From NCBI RefSeq assembly GCF_003413745.1, contig NZ_QVID01000001.1, forward strand, positions 1 through 64,000: 64,000 nt of DNA, given 5' to 3'. The translations under genes and the position numbers were made by a program. Shown one piece after another: positions 38,189-46,829 of the stretch; the stretch's first letter is position 1; each line of letters starts with the position of its first letter. The notes beneath the pieces are model-generated. The model ran no database searches. It was not told where the DNA came from and worked only from the letters and a program-made list of their open reading frames with translations. The stretch comes from Marixanthomonas ophiurae. Its GTDB lineage: Bacteria > Bacteroidota > Bacteroidia > Flavobacteriales > Flavobacteriaceae.

Positions 38189-38262
38189 GTTGTGAAATAA
38201 GAATTAGAATGTCGCTAAAGTCTTTTCACAATAATGTTGCTTTATTCTAAATCATTCACAAC
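38189..38262. repeat. Imperfect inverted repeat in a convergent gap
   Basis: gttgtgaa...ttagaat (38189-38210) and its near complement attctaa...ttcacaac (38244-38262) flank 33 nt. It lies between the stops of the metalloprotease and amidohydrolase genes. Could act as a weak bidirectional terminator or be a remnant of a small element. Confidence 0.4.
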
Positions 38263-38288
38263 CTATAATACGCTCTACGCCTTAAGAC

Positions 38289-39926
38289 TTATTCTTCTTC
38301 TGAACTAAATTCTTTTTTACCATTTATAAACGTAGCTAATACTTTGGTGTTAGGAATACTATCCTCTTCTACTTTCATGATATCTCTATCTAATACTGTA
38401 AAATCAGCAAATTTACCTTCTTCAATACTACCTTTCTCAGTTTCCTCAAAGTTAGAATACGCTGCCCAAATGGTCATTCCTTTTAAGGCTTCTTCTCTAG
38501 ACAAAGCATCTTTTTTCTGAAAGCCATTTTCAGGATAGTGTTTTAAATCTTTTCTAGCAACAGCGGCATAAAAAGTATACATTGGGTTTACTTTTTCAAC
38601 AGGGAAATCTGTTCCTAAAACAACAATTCCTGCTTTATCCAACAATGTTTTATAGGCGTATGCTCCTTTTATTCTTTTGGACCCTATTCTGTCTTCTGCC
38701 CAATACATATCGCTAGTAGCATGTGTTGGTTGTACAGATGGGATAATATTTTTTGAAAATTTATCAAAATCTTTTTCAGTTACAATTTGAGCATGTTCTA
38801 TTTTCCACCTAGCATCGGTTTTACCTTTTAAAGCAGTTTCATAAGCTCTTAAAACTGAAATATTAGCCGAATCACCAATGGCATGTGTATTCATTTGAAA
38901 ATCTGCTGTAGCAATTTTATCGGCAAGTGTTTGTAAACTATCCGCCGGTGTTATCATAGCCCCAAAATGTCCTGGCATATCGCTATATGAGTTTCGCATA
39001 GCTGCTCCTCTAGAGCCTAAAGCCCCATCTGCATACACCTTTACTGATCGAACATTTAGCCGATCGGTTTTAACTTTTCCATTGTTCAAATAATAGTCTA
39101 AGTTCTTAGGCTTATTACTTACCATTGCATATACACGCAATGCCATACTATCACGTCGCTGTAAACTATCTATTAATTGTATTACTTCTTTATCTAGCCC
39201 TGCATCATTAACAGTGGTCAGCCCCATTTCAAGACAAATACGTTCGGCATCTAGTAATGCTTGCTTATTGTAACCTCTATTCTGTTTAGGGAAGGATTCT
39301 TCAACCAAACTCATAGGACTATCTACTAAAATTCCAGTAAGCTTCCCGCTTTCTACACCAATGACACCTCCGTCCATTTTAGTTTCAGTTGTAATACCTG
39401 CCAATTCTAAAGCTTTACTATTTACAATCATTGCATGACCGTCGATTCTAGTAAGCGCTACAGGAGTTTCAGGAAAAAGGGAATCTAACTCTTTATTGGT
39501 TGGAAACTTTTTTTCTTCCCAATCGTTTTGATCCCAACCGCGACCTATAATATAGTTTTTACTTTTTTCTTTCTGAAATGTTATAACTCGCGCCAAAACC
39601 TCATCATAACTAGTGGTTTCAGTTAGATCTACATCTTGCAGATTTAACCCTAATCCATATAAGTGAGCGTGTCCATCAATTAAGCCAGGTACAATTGTTT
39701 TTCCTTTGGCGTCGTATGTTTCAGCAATGTTATATTTTAACTCTAATTCAGGTTTTATGCCTATTTCTAATATTTTCCCGTTTTTAACTATAAAAGCATT
39801 TTCGGTGTCAAAATTTTCATTCACTGTATAAATAGTGGCATTTTTCACCAAAAGGTCTGCCGGTATTTTCTCCGGAGCACAAGCAATTAATAAACATAAA
39901 AGAAAGAGTGGGAATATTTTTTTCAT
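38289..39926 (-). CDS. YtcJ-like amidohydrolase (amidohydrolase 3 family) lipoprotein
   Basis: 545 residues. Lipoprotein signal with lipobox LLIAC (Cys16). The metal-dependent TIM barrel has the first metal ligands in DGHAHLYG, later His in MNTHAIGDS and KIEHAQI, and the catalytic Asp in LGTDFPVEKVNP. The small beta domain sits at both ends (IYTVNENFDTENAFIVKNG and FTVLDRDIMKVEEDSI). YtcJ-type enzymes cleave C-N bonds of varied substrates; the true substrate is not predictable. A lipid anchor suggests outer-membrane or periplasmic use. The -7 box lies within the terminator hairpin of the upstream gene. Confidence 0.87.
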   Translation of the reverse strand: MKKIFPLFLLCLLIACAPEKIPADLLVKNATIYTVNENFDTENAFIVKNGKILEIGIKPELELKYNIAETYDAKGKTIVPGLIDGHAHLYGLGLNLQDVDLTETTSYDEVLARVITFQKEKSKNYIIGRGWDQNDWEEKKFPTNKELDSLFPETPVALTRIDGHAMIVNSKALELAGITTETKMDGGVIGVESGKLTGILVDSPMSLVEESFPKQNRGYNKQALLDAERICLEMGLTTVNDAGLDKEVIQLIDSLQRRDSMALRVYAMVSNKPKNLDYYLNNGKVKTDRLNVRSVKVYADGALGSRGAAMRNSYSDMPGHFGAMITPADSLQTLADKIATADFQMNTHAIGDSANISVLRAYETALKGKTDARWKIEHAQIVTEKDFDKFSKNIIPSVQPTHATSDMYWAEDRIGSKRIKGAYAYKTLLDKAGIVVLGTDFPVEKVNPMYTFYAAVARKDLKHYPENGFQKKDALSREEALKGMTIWAAYSNFEETEKGSIEEGKFADFTVLDRDIMKVEEDSIPNTKVLATFINGKKEFSSEEE

Positions 39927-39948
39927 AATCTATTTTTAAAATATGCTG

Positions 39949-39956
39949 CAAAAATA
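39949..39956 (-). promoter_or_regulatory. -7 box of the amidohydrolase gene
   Basis: TATTTTTG on the minus strand, 22 nt before the ATG; it overlaps the last bases of the terminator of the upstream OMP gene. Confidence 0.5.
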
Positions 39957-39994
39957 AAGAAAGCAACTGAAAATGTAGCTGCTTTCTTTATTTT
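39951..39994 (-). terminator. Terminator of the TPR/OMP operon
   Basis: An 18-bp stem with one mismatch (aaaataaagaaagcaact at 39951-39968 and its partner at 39977-39994) has an 8-nt loop. On the minus strand the second arm ends in a T-rich run. The stop codon is 50 nt upstream. Confidence 0.75.
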
Positions 39995-40043
39995 GAAATT
40001 TTATATAACTATAAAATAAGTTTTCAGGTTTAATGTAGAGGAA

Positions 40044-41834
40044 CTACCAATCAAATTTATAGGTAGCACCTAATAAAGCTTGAATTCCTTGTACGGGATA
40101 ATTAAGCCATTTTTCATAATTATCACTCAACAAGTTGCTTCCTTTGGCAAAAACAGATAACCGTTCGTTAATGTTGTAACCAAGATGAATATTTGCATCT
40201 AAATAGCCATCTAATGTTCTTTCTCCAAATAATTGAGGTTCAAAAGGCATGATACGATTAGAATACAAGTCTTTACGCTCACCTACGTAAAACAAAGAAG
40301 CGCCTCCGTACAATTGTTCGGTAATATTGAAATTTGAGAACAAGGATGCTTTCAGCTCTGGAAGATTCCATGGTTGGGCTTCATTGGTTGTATCATAGCT
40401 AAAATATTCACCAGTTACTCCTAATGAAAAAGTATTGCTAACATCTATTTTTAATTCTCCAAAAACAGAAAGGGTGTTTACATCATCATATACCACATTA
40501 AAAGAGTTTCCATATTCATACCCTTCTCCTGTGGTTGCTCCTGTGGTGAATTGATTGGCTTTAAATAAAGCTTTATTTTCATCTTTTCCATAGGAAGCGC
40601 GAACGTTATAACCTACCGAATTAGATAGCTTCCCTTTTAAACCAGCAAAGCCTTCGTACAACTGACTTGTTGGTGCTATGAATAAGGTAGGCGACACATA
40701 CGGATTGATTTCCTTGAAATCGTAATAGGTGTTTTGTTTTAAATCGCCTTCTGCCCCACCGTACACAATTAATAATTCATCTACCAAACGATACGAAGCA
40801 TTAATTCGCGGATAAATAAAGAAATCCGTTTCACTATTTTCTGTATCTAAACTTACATAAGCGGCTGCCCCTAAGGAAACCGACAAATCTTCGTTTACAT
40901 ATACCAAAGAAGGTATCACCCCTGCGTTTAAATAGCTATAATCAATCCCCTCGCAAGAAAGGTAGCCTTTATCAAAACTTCCACTTAGGTAATCCACATC
41001 ACCATCTACTTTTAAGGTTAAATCTGCTAATGGAAATGAAAATTCAGGTTGCGCATTGATATTAATTTCAGAAGAAGAAAATGCATCGCCTGTGTATCGA
41101 ATATTGGCTGTAGCTTTTTCAAAAAACGAATCATCTACCGAAATACTTCCGCCTACATATCCACTATAATATTGTTGTTGTGGGTCTATTTCAGAACCAA
41201 TTGTTTCAAAGTTTTGTGTATAAAAATCATTTAGTCCATACCAATTAAAAAGTTGATGTTCAACTCCTGCATCCAACTTATAGCTTGTATACCGTTGACG
41301 GCTGCTGTAATTAGCATCCAGTTTGGTGTCGTAGTATTTGTTTTCTAATAACACACCGTCTATATCGCCTTGTGAGGAATTATGCCGAAAATAAAACCCT
41401 GCATTATCGGTTCGGCTTAATTGAAAATTGCTGTACAATTCACCTAAAATAGAAGTGTAGTTACCAAATCCTAATGTTGCGTAATTATCATATAGTTTAA
41501 TTGGCTCAGCTTTTTCAACCGTTTCTGCTTTTCCTTTGGCAGGGGTAAAAGTGGATGCTACGGGAACCGAAAAAATCTCGTATTTCACTTCTTTCTTTTG
41601 CGTAGTAACCGAATCGTTTAAAACCGGTGTTTCTTTTACTTTAAAGGCATCAGAAATCGTCGGCGTGTATGGTTTTACAATGTTGACCACTTCGGTGTCT
41701 AAATCGTTTTCTTGCTCTTCGCCGTCTTTATCCTGAGCAACAGCAGATAGTGAAGAACACATTAGTGCGGCTAAAAAAAGTAGGTTTCTTTGTGTTTCTG
41801 AAAACGGACTCTTATAATTTTTCAATAAAGTCAT
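40044..41834 (-). CDS. TonB-receptor-like outer-membrane barrel without plug
   Basis: 596 residues. N-terminal signal region up to about residue 34 (LFLAALMCSSLSAVAQ), an acidic linker, then VNIVKPYTPTISDAFKVKETP and a long run of amphipathic strands resembling the barrel of TonB-dependent receptors. It ends with the aromatic C-terminus TYKFDW, as expected for BAM substrates. No plug domain of normal size and no clear TonB box are seen. It lies 47 nt downstream of the 1006-residue TPR gene, a pairing that recurs in flavobacteria, so the two probably form one envelope system. Substrate unknown. Confidence 0.78.
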   Translation of the reverse strand: MTLLKNYKSPFSETQRNLLFLAALMCSSLSAVAQDKDGEEQENDLDTEVVNIVKPYTPTISDAFKVKETPVLNDSVTTQKKEVKYEIFSVPVASTFTPAKGKAETVEKAEPIKLYDNYATLGFGNYTSILGELYSNFQLSRTDNAGFYFRHNSSQGDIDGVLLENKYYDTKLDANYSSRQRYTSYKLDAGVEHQLFNWYGLNDFYTQNFETIGSEIDPQQQYYSGYVGGSISVDDSFFEKATANIRYTGDAFSSSEININAQPEFSFPLADLTLKVDGDVDYLSGSFDKGYLSCEGIDYSYLNAGVIPSLVYVNEDLSVSLGAAAYVSLDTENSETDFFIYPRINASYRLVDELLIVYGGAEGDLKQNTYYDFKEINPYVSPTLFIAPTSQLYEGFAGLKGKLSNSVGYNVRASYGKDENKALFKANQFTTGATTGEGYEYGNSFNVVYDDVNTLSVFGELKIDVSNTFSLGVTGEYFSYDTTNEAQPWNLPELKASLFSNFNITEQLYGGASLFYVGERKDLYSNRIMPFEPQLFGERTLDGYLDANIHLGYNINERLSVFAKGSNLLSDNYEKWLNYPVQGIQALLGATYKFDW

Positions 41835-41881
41835 AAGTTATGTTGAGAGGTTTGGTTCTTTAATTTTTTGTAGCTAAAACT

Positions 41882-44800
41882 TTAGTTTTCTTCGGTTTCT
41901 ACCGAAGCATTTGTTTTTGCTTCAGCAGCTTTTATCTTGGTCAATTCAGCTTTGGCTTCATCTACAATTTCCGTGAAATCACTGAAGTTTTTTATCAAAC
42001 TATCTAAAATATAAGTGGCTTGATAGGCATCTTTTAAATCATAAAAATTCTTCGCCATTAGTAACAATCCTTTTGCTCCGTATAGTTTATACCCAGGATA
42101 ATCTTTGGCCAATCGCTGCACTGATTCATTTGAAGCTTTCAAACTTCCTTCTTTTCTTTTAAAATAAGCATCATAATACAATGCTTCAGCAGCTAATTCG
42201 CCGGTTGCTATTTTGCCAACCTCAGCATATGCTTTCTTAGCCTTTGCTTCGTCATTGGTTTTCATTGCAGAACGGGCAATAATTACCTGCGCATCACTTT
42301 GAATGCTATTGTCAATTTTTGAATTCTGAAGTACTTTTTCAGCATAATTAACCGCTTCAGCATATTGTTTTAGCTCGTAGCTGGCTTTCATACTATTGGT
42401 TTGTGCAAAGATGATATTCTGTTGCGAATCGGCACTTGTCTCCAAGCGCTTTAAATAACTAAGGCCTTTTTCGTAGTTATTTTTACCCAGATACAATTCT
42501 GAAATTCGCGCTAAAGCCGGTTCTGTAAATTCACTTTGTTCTCGAGAAACCACATATTCATAATGCGGAATGGCTTTTTCTGTTTCTGTTTCAGCAAAAT
42601 ACAACTGACCTAAATAAAAGTGCGCATCTAAGGCATTTTTTCCATTTGGAAATTCTTTTAAATACGCTTCAAAACGAGTGATCGCTTGACTGATTTTATT
42701 CTCTAAATACGGCTTTTCAGCAGCTTGATACGTAGCATCATCAAGTTCACTATCTTCTACCGAAACATAATCTAACGTATTTACCCAATTGGCATATTGA
42801 TCTACTTGCCCTTTATCTATGTAAATAATTTTTGCCGAAGAAACAGCTTGCACAGCTTCTGGCGTGGAAGGATATTCACTAGCTACCTGCTTAAAAATAG
42901 CCAACGCTTCATTACTTCGTCCGGTATTGTCTAAAATCAACGCTTTTTTCATTAATGCTCTTGGTTTATAAATACTTTTCGGGATATTTTGAACCAAGTT
43001 ATCATAGATTCTCAATGCCTCGTTGTTTTTATTTTGAGATACATAAGTGTTTCCCAATTCATATAATGCATCGTCTCGATATACCGATTTTACATACGTT
43101 CGTAAGAAATTTTGCAACCCTTCAATTTTATCTTCGGTTCTATCGACAAAGCCATAACTGATTGCTTTTTGAAATGCGGCATAATCTTCGTCTGTTGCAC
43201 CAACTTCTATGGCTTTGTTATAATTTTCCATCGCCGGCCAGTATTGACTCGTCACAAAATAACTATCTCCCAATCGTAAATACGCATCTTGCTTTCGAGC
43301 ACCGTTTGCCGATGAACTTTCTAAATATCCTTTAAAATTGGTAATGGCTTCGGAATAGTTTTTCAACTTGAATTGGTTGTACGCTAAGTTATACCGAGCA
43401 TTGTCGTATTCTGGAGTTGAAGCTGCTTCCGGTAATTGTAAATACTGTTTGTAACCTATTGATGCTTCATCAAAATCGGATAGCTGATAATCGCTTTCGG
43501 CTTTCCAATAAGTCGCCCTCGCTGTATATTTTGCGTCGCGAGGTTCTTGTAAGGATTTATTGAACAATGCTTTAGCTTCGGTATAATTTCCTGCATTGTA
43601 TAATTCTACGCCACGAAAAAAAGCCACTTTTTGGTACGCTAACTTATTTTCAAATGCCTTATTATTTTCCAACAGCTCCATCGCTGCCTTGTAATTTTTT
43701 GAAGTGATGTACGAGTCGATCAACAAATTTTGCAACGCTTCGTTGTTCTTGTTATTTGGATAGGTTTCAATAAATGACAACAACACTTCGGGTGCGCTCT
43801 GGTAGCTGTTTCCTATTTCGTAACTCAGTTTTGCATAATTTAAAAACGCATCTTCTTTAATTTCTGCTGAAAAATCCATTTCCGAAGCATTTTTAAACGC
43901 ATTTAGCGCCTGCTGCTTTTGGTCTAACTTTAAATAGCTTTCTGCTAAATGATAATACGCATTTTGTGCTACGGAATTATTTCCGTCGATAATTTTGTTA
44001 AATTCGTTAATCGCGCTCTGGTAATCACCTTGCTTGTAATACGCGTAGCCCAATTGGTAGTAATCGGTATTATTCCACTTGCCGCGTTTTCCTTTGTATT
44101 CTTTTAAATATGGGATGGCTTCGGCATACTGACCCAAATTGAAATAGCTTTCCCCAATGATTTTAGAAAGTTCGCTGCGTTCCTGCGGACTTGAGGAATC
44201 GTACTGCTCCTTCCCTAAATCAATTGCTTTTTGAAAGTCTCCCAACTTAAAATTCATATCGGCTTGATAGTAGGACAAATCTTCGGCGTAGCGTTCATCG
44301 CCTTTAATTTCTTCAAATTTTTGATTTGCCTGTTCGTAATCACCGCCTTCATATGCAATATACCCTAAGTAATATTTGGCTTGCGAACCGTATTTTTGAG
44401 AGGCAGAAACCCGATTGAAGTATTTTTTAGCTTCGCTGTATCGTTTATTTTTAAAATACGCATACCCATTATTAAAATTGTAGGTTTCCATTTCGTTACG
44501 ACTTAAGCTGCTTTCATCTACTTTATCGTACCATTTGCGAGCATACGAATATTTTCCGTTTTCAAAATAATAGTTGGCTACGTTAATATAGGCATCGTTG
44601 CGTTTGATACTGGTTGGATAGTCTTCCATAAACGCTTCCATTAATTGATCGGCATCCTGCTGGTTCAAACGGACAGCACAATTGGCAATATAATATGCGC
44701 AATCGCCTTCAATAGTTTCTTCATCTGTAGCAGATTTTACTTTTGAAAACAACGTTTGAGCAGCCAAAAACTGATTGTTATTATATAATTCAATCGCTTT

Positions 44801-44902
44801 GTTGTAATCCACTAAGGCGTTTGTTAATGCAGCGGTTTGCTGTGAAAAAGCGATCGTGGAAATAAATAGAAAAACAGTAAATGCAAACAAGGTTCTGCGC
44901 AT
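41882..44902 (-). CDS. Large periplasmic tetratricopeptide-repeat protein
   Basis: 1006 residues. Signal peptide at 1-20 (FTVFLFISTIAFSQ). The rest is almost entirely TPR or TPR-like helix pairs, for example YYIANCAVRLNQQD, AYFKNKRYSEAKKYFNRV and DAYLRLGDSYFVTSQYWPAMENYNKAIE, down to about residue 985. It ends with a Lys/Glu/Ala-rich tail. TPR scaffolds of this size may bind partners at the periplasmic face of the outer membrane. The link with the downstream barrel gene is the only functional hint. A TAATTTTG promoter box lies 20 nt upstream of the start. Confidence 0.85.
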   Translation of the reverse strand: MRRTLFAFTVFLFISTIAFSQQTAALTNALVDYNKAIELYNNNQFLAAQTLFSKVKSATDEETIEGDCAYYIANCAVRLNQQDADQLMEAFMEDYPTSIKRNDAYINVANYYFENGKYSYARKWYDKVDESSLSRNEMETYNFNNGYAYFKNKRYSEAKKYFNRVSASQKYGSQAKYYLGYIAYEGGDYEQANQKFEEIKGDERYAEDLSYYQADMNFKLGDFQKAIDLGKEQYDSSSPQERSELSKIIGESYFNLGQYAEAIPYLKEYKGKRGKWNNTDYYQLGYAYYKQGDYQSAINEFNKIIDGNNSVAQNAYYHLAESYLKLDQKQQALNAFKNASEMDFSAEIKEDAFLNYAKLSYEIGNSYQSAPEVLLSFIETYPNNKNNEALQNLLIDSYITSKNYKAAMELLENNKAFENKLAYQKVAFFRGVELYNAGNYTEAKALFNKSLQEPRDAKYTARATYWKAESDYQLSDFDEASIGYKQYLQLPEAASTPEYDNARYNLAYNQFKLKNYSEAITNFKGYLESSSANGARKQDAYLRLGDSYFVTSQYWPAMENYNKAIEVGATDEDYAAFQKAISYGFVDRTEDKIEGLQNFLRTYVKSVYRDDALYELGNTYVSQNKNNEALRIYDNLVQNIPKSIYKPRALMKKALILDNTGRSNEALAIFKQVASEYPSTPEAVQAVSSAKIIYIDKGQVDQYANWVNTLDYVSVEDSELDDATYQAAEKPYLENKISQAITRFEAYLKEFPNGKNALDAHFYLGQLYFAETETEKAIPHYEYVVSREQSEFTEPALARISELYLGKNNYEKGLSYLKRLETSADSQQNIIFAQTNSMKASYELKQYAEAVNYAEKVLQNSKIDNSIQSDAQVIIARSAMKTNDEAKAKKAYAEVGKIATGELAAEALYYDAYFKRKEGSLKASNESVQRLAKDYPGYKLYGAKGLLLMAKNFYDLKDAYQATYILDSLIKNFSDFTEIVDEAKAELTKIKAAEAKTNASVETEEN

Positions 44903-44922
44903 GGGCTTGAGATTTTTGATAA

Positions 44923-44930
44923 CAAAATTA
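44923..44930 (-). promoter_or_regulatory. -7 box of the TPR/OMP operon
   Basis: TAATTTTG (TAnnTTTG) on the minus strand, ending 20 nt before the ATG at 44902. Upstream TTG not evident. Confidence 0.5.
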
Positions 44931-45048
44931 CATTATTGTCTTAACCTGTAACGAAAGTTGCTTGCGATAATTATGTTTTTAAGAAACCTTTAGCAACCTC
45001 TCAAAAAAATCAAGTACATTTATGTTTCATTTTAGAATTCATACGCAG

Positions 45049-45510
45049 ATGAAAAATATATTTTTTGCATTTCTCATACTACTTACAACCCTTACCGTGA
45101 CCGCGCAACGCAATCCGTTTAAAAATTTGAACGAAAAAAACGGAAAAATTGGCATTGGTACCGAACAGCCAGACGAACTATTAACCGTTAAAGGCAAAAT
45201 ACACACCCAAGAAGTATTGGTCGATTTACAAGGCGCCGTGGCCCCCGATTATGTGTTTAAACACTATTTTGAAGGTGCTTCGGAAGTAATGCCAAACTAC
45301 CAGCTTCTTACCTTACCTGAATTAGAAAGCTATCTAAAACAGCACATGCATTTACCTGAAATCCCTTCTGCTGAAACCATGGAAAATGAAGGCATGTCGT
45401 TAAAAGAAATGAACTTGTTATTACTGAAAAAGGTAGAAGAGCTTACCATTTATACGCTTCAGCAACAAGAAGAGATTGAAAAGTTGAAAGAAACAATTTC
45501 TGAAGATTAA
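45049..45510 (+). CDS. Small secreted protein with tail-fibre/chaperone-like C-terminus
   Basis: 153 residues from the ATG at 45049; signal peptide at about 1-20 (FFAFLILLTTLTVTAQ). An in-frame ATG at 45022 would spoil the signal. The mature part has GKIGIGTEQPDELLTVKGKI, the pattern found before the C-terminus of many large Bacteroidota surface proteins. It is followed by PDYVFKHYF, the YLKQHMHLPEIPSAETMENEG block, and a coiled coil (LLLKKVEELTIYTLQQQEEIEKLKE). This resembles the self-trimerising end domain of tail-fibre-like proteins without the long repetitive part. Function unknown. It is coupled to the next gene (stop and start share one base). Confidence 0.75.
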   Translation: MKNIFFAFLILLTTLTVTAQRNPFKNLNEKNGKIGIGTEQPDELLTVKGKIHTQEVLVDLQGAVAPDYVFKHYFEGASEVMPNYQLLTLPELESYLKQHMHLPEIPSAETMENEGMSLKEMNLLLLKKVEELTIYTLQQQEEIEKLKETISED

Positions 45511-45836
45511 TGAAGTTATACTCTAAAATCATTTTGACAATTCCAGTAGTTATTGGATTGATTTATACATTAACGTTTTTCAGTGTTGATTTTTTTCTTT
45601 GGATTTCGAAAAATATCGCTCCTTTTGAATACCAAACCTTAACTGTCGGAATTATTATCTACCCACCAATGATTTACATCATTTACAGGCTTTGGTCTTT
45701 CAAAAATATAGAAAAAGAAATCAAATGGAATTGGACCTTTCTTTTAATACTCTTTACTATTGTGACTATGCCGATGTACATATGGAAAAAAGATGACGAG
45801 TTATTTAAAGAAAACAAACATAATACTATTACGTAA
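45510..45836 (+). CDS. Hypothetical membrane protein
   Basis: 108 residues with three likely membrane segments (IILTIPVVIGLIYTLTFFSVDFFL, TLTVGIIIYPPMIYIIYRL, WTFLLILFTIVTMPMYIW) and a short charged tail. No family recognised. Its ATG overlaps the stop of the preceding gene by one base, so translation is probably coupled. Confidence 0.6.
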   Translation: MKLYSKIILTIPVVIGLIYTLTFFSVDFFLWISKNIAPFEYQTLTVGIIIYPPMIYIIYRLWSFKNIEKEIKWNWTFLLILFTIVTMPMYIWKKDDELFKENKHNTIT

Positions 45837-45854
45837 AGAAAAAAATATCAACTC

Positions 45855-45885
45855 TTGCAGTTCGTTATATTTCAAGCTACATTTG
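45855..45885 (+). promoter_or_regulatory. Promoter of the ftsE-like gene
   Basis: TTG (45855-45857), 20-nt spacer, TACATTTG (45878-45885): a clear match to the flavobacterial consensus, 21 nt before the ATG. Confidence 0.8.
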
Positions 45886-45906
45886 AAACAATAAAAAAAC
45901 TCCACT

Positions 45907-46590
45907 ATGTCGCAACCGGTTTTAGAATTAAAAGACGCCGCTATTTACCAACGAGAAAACCTGATCTTATCTGATGTTTCCGTACGGGTTGAAAAAGGGG
46001 AATTTGTTTATTTAATTGGAAAAACTGGAACTGGGAAGAGTAGTTTTATGAAAACCTTGTACGGCGACCTACCATTACAAGAAGGAAAAGGCGAAATTGT
46101 AGGCTACGATTTGCCTACCTTAAAAGAAAAAGACATTCCGTTTTTACGAAGAAAATTAGGGGTTGTTTTTCAAGATTTTAAATTATTGAACGACCGTACC
46201 GTAAAAAAGAACTTGCACTTTGTTTTAACCGCTACTGGCTGGAAAGACAAAAAAGAGATGGATGCCAAAATTGATGAAGTTTTGGGAAAAGTAGATATGA
46301 AAACCAAAGCGTTTAAATATCCGTATCAACTTTCTGGCGGGGAACAACAACGTGTAGCGATTGCAAGAGCTTTATTAAATGATCCAGAATTAATATTAGC
46401 CGATGAGCCAACCGGTAACTTAGACCCACAAACCAGCGTAGAAGTAATGGAAGTATTGCAGGAAATAAATAAAAACGGCAACACTATTTTAATGGCCACA
46501 CACGATTATGCCTTGTTGTTAAAATACCCTTCCAAAACCTTAAAATGTGATGAAAATCAAATTTTTGAGGTGGTACAGAAGACGGTTTAG
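45907..46590 (+). CDS. ftsE: FtsE-like ABC transporter ATP-binding protein
   Basis: 227 residues. Walker [10 protein letters not shown] near 38-46, Q-loop VVFQDFKLL, signature [16 protein letters not shown], Walker [13 protein letters not shown] and switch His in MATHDYALL. The segment [17 protein letters not shown] and the short size match FtsE. FtsE with FtsX controls septal peptidoglycan hydrolases. No ftsX gene is adjacent, which is common in this group, so assignment to FtsE rather than a LolD-like ATPase rests on sequence pattern. The TAG stop is immediately followed by a heptad array. Confidence 0.8.
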   Translation: MSQPVLELKDAAIYQRENLILSDVSVRVEKGEFVYLIGKTGTGKSSFMKTLYGDLPLQEGKGEIVGYDLPTLKEKDIPFLRRKLGVVFQDFKLLNDRTVKKNLHFVLTATGWKDKKEMDAKIDEVLGKVDMKTKAFKYPYQLSGGEQQRVAIARALLNDPELILADEPTGNLDPQTSVEVMEVLQEINKNGNTILMATHDYALLLKYPSKTLKCDENQIFEVVQKTV

Positions 46591-46646
46591 GTTAGAGGTT
46601 AGAGGTTAGAGGTTAGAGGTTAGAGGTTAGAGGTTAGAGGTTAGAG
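46590..46646 (+). repeat. Perfect heptanucleotide array (GGTTAGA x8)
   Basis: 57 nt made of eight exact copies of GGTTAGA plus one G. It begins at the last base of the ftsE-like TAG stop codon. The following 180 nt to the subtilase stop contain no recognisable gene. A plus-strand ORF that starts at 46723 runs antisense into the subtilase gene and is unlikely to be real. Confidence 0.95.
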
Positions 46647-46829
46647 AAAATAATCTTTATTTTTCAATGTCTGGGATTCTCTACTTCAATTTTCTCTTTT
46701 TTACCGGTATCTTCGATACGTTTTGAAAGCAATCGAAATTGGAAGAAAAAACAAGTTGGTTTGGCTTTCAAAACACTCAGACACCTTATTCGGTCTAAAA
46801 AGTAATCTCCATAAACTCGCAGATCAACT

